A stretch of DNA of 64,000 bases from Atrina japonica (taxonomy: Eukaryota > Mollusca > Bivalvia > Pterioida > Pinnidae). The stretch lies in the NCBI GenBank assembly GCA_030159075.1, contig BROG01001207.1, forward strand, positions 33,637-97,636, read 5' to 3'. The stretch's first letter is position 1. Each line of letters begins with the position of its first letter. Both the position numbers and the translations under genes were made by a program. Below are positions 60,310 through 64,000 of this stretch, piece by piece. The notes under the pieces were generated by a model. It saw nothing but the letters and a program-made list of their open reading frames with translations. It ran no database searches and was not told where the DNA came from.

Positions 60310-60725
60310 CCTAACAAGAGATCCCAAAGGTATCTTGGCGCCCACTTTTAAATGTTTGTCATTTGATATATGACAGGTTGTTATTTTCTCTTATTTTGTG
60401 GCTCAACAATGAATTTGAACTAAAAACTAAACATCTGTCAAGTGCTTTCTCACAAGATTATAATAGTACTTAATATAAATTGCTATAATCGAAGATAGCT
60501 TAACCATACCTGTCAACCTTTGAAAGTGAAAATGCTAGTCATGACATGAATACATGTATGTTTCACTTAGCCTTGCTTTGATATCAAATGTAGCAAAGTG
60601 TAGTAAGTGTATATTTCAGGGATGCGGCAGTACCCCAACATACAGTACTAAATGTGTTTTACCATAACAATTAATAATATATATGGTTTAAGGGTGGGGC
60701 TGTGAATGGTTTTTTATTTATAAGT
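60310..60725. repeat. Dispersed GATCCCAGAGGGATC repeat, copy
   Basis: AACAAGAGATCCCAAAGGTA, TTTGATATATGACAGG, GATAGCTTAACCATACCTGT and GGTTTAAGGGTGGGG in the usual order. It retains the uninterrupted site that carries the insertion in the 42.7-kb copy. Confidence 0.75.
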
Positions 60726-63700
60726 AAACAAGAGGCCTTAATGGTCACTGGAGAACAATTTCCTGTCAAGTTTGGTTGGTTAAAATGTGTCCACTGATTC
60801 TTAAGAAGTCAAAAATGTCTTACATTTTGACCAAAAAAAACCAAAAACCAAAAAAAAAAGAAAAAAAACATCAATCAATTAATTTTAAGGTAATATTTTT
60901 TTCTCCAGCTTTAACAATTTTGAGGATACATGCATTAAATGAAAAAAATATCTGCTAACTTATTCATTCTATATTTAGCCATGACAGCCATATCTGGTCC
61001 TAGCCCCTTTTTCATCCACAAACTTTATGTGGCTTTACATGGTTTTACTCCTTATCAAGTTTGGTTCAAATTAGCACAACGGCTCTGGAAATTTAATTAA
61101 AAATGTTTAAAATTTTACAAAAACCCTTACATTTTCCATTTACTTAGGTGCCTGTGACCTTAACCTTTGACCTCATGACCTTGAAATTTTGTCAGAATGA
61201 TAATTCCTAACAACTTTCTCATATATATTTGTATACAAAAAGTCGATCAGTTTTGAGTTATTAAACAATTTGTAATACAATTGTACCCTGTGTCACTGAA
61301 GCACCCCCTAGTGGCTCATTTATGGACAGATTTTGCATGCTGAACATTTTCTCTTCTTTCACTTTTACTTTACCTATTTTACTTTAGAAGATAATAAAAA
61401 AACATCCAAACCATGAAAACTCAACTTAAAATGGAAATAATTCCCATAAGGGGCAATCTGACAATTTCGGCACTATTGACAATTTGTAGATCTTTGCATG
61501 CTGAACATTTTTCTTCTTTCACTTTTAATCTACCAATTATGATTTTCAAGATGGCTAAATTTTTTTTCAAAAATGGCTGAATATTTTTCACTGTTACTCT
61601 ACCTGTTACACTTTTCAAGATAATGTCAAATTACATAAAAAAACATGAAAAATCGACTTAAAAGGAGAAATATCTCCCATAACGGGCAACCTGACAATTT
61701 CGGTCCTATTGACTTTTTTGTAGATCTTTGCATGCTGAACATTTTTCTTCTTTTACTTTTAATCTACCAATTATGATTTTCAAGGAAATGTCAAAAAACA
61801 TTTAAACATGAAAAATCCAATTCAAAGGGGAAATAATATTTTTCATTTTTGCTCTATTTCACTTTTCAAGAAAATGGCAAAAAACATCCAAAAACATGAA
61901 AAATTCACAAAAATGGCCCATATTGACTACTTTGTAGATTTTCACATGCTGAATATTTTTGTTTCTTTCACTTTTTCTCTACCTACTGTTCAAGATACGT
62001 GTCAAGAAATATCCAAAAACATGAAAAATCAACTTAAAAAGGGAAATAATTCCCATTACAGGGGTGGACAAATAGAAATTTCAAGTACTTGCCCAAGGAC
62101 AGGTTGACTTTGTAAAGACTCTTGCCCTACCAACAAATCTTGCTCAACAATTTCATGCAAGTAAATAATAATACACAGGGATTTCCATCATATCTTATGG
62201 GCCCAAAATATGGTCCTATTCCCAATGCAAAAGAAAAATGCATTTTTTCAATTTGCAGTTGAAATGGAATTTGAAGAGATTCTTGAAGTCCTGTGCATTT
62301 CTAGATTTCTGAATTTCAATAAAATGTTGCTAAATTTCCAAATTCAAAAGGTCCAGGCCCCATTCATTTTCCATCATTTCAGCTGTGTGAGTAACAGAAT
62401 TATAATTACCAGGTTTGTTTTTTGACCTGCAATGTGCCTGCCTGGTTTTGTAGAACTTGGCCTCTGATCAATAGCAGACTCTGCCAACAGTCTGTAATCT
62501 ATGTAAAGTATTCTTATCCATGTGTCTTTCATCATCAGCTTCATTGAGACGAATAGGCCTATTTCTGCCCAGAATAGTGACAAATTTGTCTAAAATTGGT
62601 GTTTAAATTTGCTAAATACTAGTAGCTAAGCTGAAGTGGAAGATCTATCCTGGTGTAGAGTCAATGCAAATAAGAAATAGCCAAGTGTGTTCCGATGTAA
62701 TGTGATATCCCATTTATATTTGAGGATCTTGATACCAATTAAAAGTTCACAATGAGTCAAGGGACAAGTGCTACTCTTTGAAATACTTGCCCCTAAGGTC
62801 GCCCCGGGCATCGGGCAATGGTATTTGTCTACCCCTGCATGAGGAGCAACCTGGAAATTTCAGCCCTATTTACTTTTTTGTAGATTTTTGCATGCTGAAC
62901 ATTTTTGCTATTTTCACTTTCACTCTTCCTATTATACTTTTCAAGATAATGTCAAAAAACATCCAAAAATATAAAAAATTCACAAAAAAGGAGAAATAAT
63001 TCCCATAAGAGGCAACCTAACAATTTCAGACCTATTGACTTTTTTGTAGATCTTTGCAGGTCAACATTTTTGCTTCTTTCACTATTACTCTACCTATTAT
63101 ACTTCTCAAGATAATGTCAAAAAACTTAAAAAAATCACAAAAAAGGGGAAGTAACTCACATAAGGGTCAACCCCATCTCCACTGAAATGAAATAAATGCA
63201 TATTTTTACAAGAAGCTCATTCTAAGGTAACAGTTTTTTCTCTAGAATTCATAATTACTGAGATACATTAATGTATTAAATCAAAAATATCTGCTGACTC
63301 CTTTTGTTCTATATTTAGCCATGACAGCCATGTTTGTTCCTAGCCCCTTTTCATCTGCAATCTTCATGCAGCTTTACATGGTTATACTTCCTGTCAAGTT
63401 TGGTTCAAATTGGTCTAATGGTTCTGGAGAAGTAGTAAAAAATGTAAAAAAAAAAAATTACAAAAAAATCTTATATATTTTCCATATTCTTAGATTCTGT
63501 GACCTTGACCATTGATTCCATGACCTTGAAATTTTGTCAAAATGACCCTCAGGTAATTCCTAACAACTTTCTCATATATCTTTGAATACAAAAAGTTGAT
63601 CAGATTTTAATTATTGAACAATTTGTAATGCAAATAAACCCTGTGTTACTGAAGCTCTCCCTAGTGGCTCATTTAGGGTTAAATTTTATTTGCGTTCTTG

Positions 63701-63805
63701 AGAAGAAGATGTTTAAATGCAAAAGTTAACAAACGGATGACAGACGAAGACATATGATGGACACAGGACCTTTGGCGTTAATTAGCTCACCAGACCTTTC
63801 GGGCA
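60726..63805 (+). mobile_element. Tandem-repeat (Helitron-like) element, interrupted
   Basis: Head AACAAGAGGCCTTAATGGTC, a tail-type segment (60890-61330), units of about 160 bp (61330-62058 and 62838-63190), and a final tail to 63805 ending in TTAGCTCACCAGACC.TTCGGGCAAGGTGAGCT, a hairpin. Same units as at 17 and 25-28 kb. Confidence 0.65.
62059..62837. mobile_element. TIR-bounded insertion with hAT-like ends (779 bp)
   Basis: Ends CAGGGGTGGACAAAT and (inverted) CAGGGGTAGACAAAT match at 14 of 15 positions. It splits the CCCATAAGGGGCAACCTG phrase of a tandem-repeat unit. CAGGGGTGG-type ends are typical of hAT transposons. No transposase domain recognised and an 8-bp target duplication is not evident. 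Confidence 0.65.
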
Positions 63806-64000
63806 AGGTGAGCTCATAAAATATGGCACCTGAAATATGACTAGATACATGTAACTTTGTCACCTGTCTGTATCTATATTACATTATAAAGCCAAAATTA
63901 TATTTGTTACAAGTATTAATACATTTTAATCAGATGTATAGTGAGTTTAAGTACAGAGTCTAACTTGCCTTAGCGACCACCTCTATACAGCAGGCACTTG
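63806..64000. other. Window edge, unassigned
   Basis: No gene supported. The last 30 bp (GCGACCACCTCTATACAGCA) resemble the dispersed repeat traces at 46.1 and 47.1 kb. Confidence 0.4.

Noticed and set aside
61421..62107. Frames across the 61-62 kb array
   Set aside because: They are repeat-unit shadows with Lys/Asn-rich low-complexity sequence.

Overview
The window is AT-rich, intron-dominated animal DNA. The frequent TACATGTA-type words, the repeat families with hairpin-like ends and the mix of retroelements suggest a bivalve mollusc or a close relative. This is an inference from composition and repeat style, not a database result. There is no bacterial-style gene packing, and most of the sequence is transposable-element or tandem-repeat DNA.

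Layout. 1-4043 is a decayed fragment of a Polinton/Maverick (adintovirus-like) element: two small ORFs, an integrase relic (+), a protein-primed type B DNA polymerase relic (-) and an F-box-like gene (-). Two minus-strand genes of this element share an almost identical 69-bp upstream block. 4797-5390 holds palindromic CTCGTAATTACGAG-type repeats and a small inverted-repeat element. From about 5.5 to 54.7 kb the minus strand carries scattered short exons whose reading phases join through a chain of eleven; they look like one large host gene (identity not established) with introns swollen by repeats. Within those introns lie LINE fragments (16.56 and 24.5 kb), arrays of about 160-bp tandem repeats in Helitron-like or 'pearl'-like elements (17, 25-28, 61-63 kb), a 29.0-30.5 kb array, a 1.55-kb TIR element bounded by TA (33824-35371), a 1.55-kb long-TIR element inserted in another repeat (42878-44427), and two DIRS-type tyrosine-recombinase retrotransposons.

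The better DIRS element (48406-53941) has inverted terminal repeats, a Gag-like region, reverse transcriptase/RNase H, a tyrosine recombinase with all expected catalytic residues visible, and an internal complementary region that matches both outer ends joined at a single ATT. A second, older copy (35597-41352) shows the same end and junction architecture around a badly decayed coding region.

The right part (54.9-64 kb) contains a Tc1-like transposase N-terminal relic fused to a BEL/Pao integrase relic, a Tc1/mariner element with intact ends but broken transposase (57781-58925), and a tandem-repeat element interrupted by a TIR-bounded insertion with hAT-like ends (62059-62837). No tRNA, rRNA or CRISPR array was recognised.
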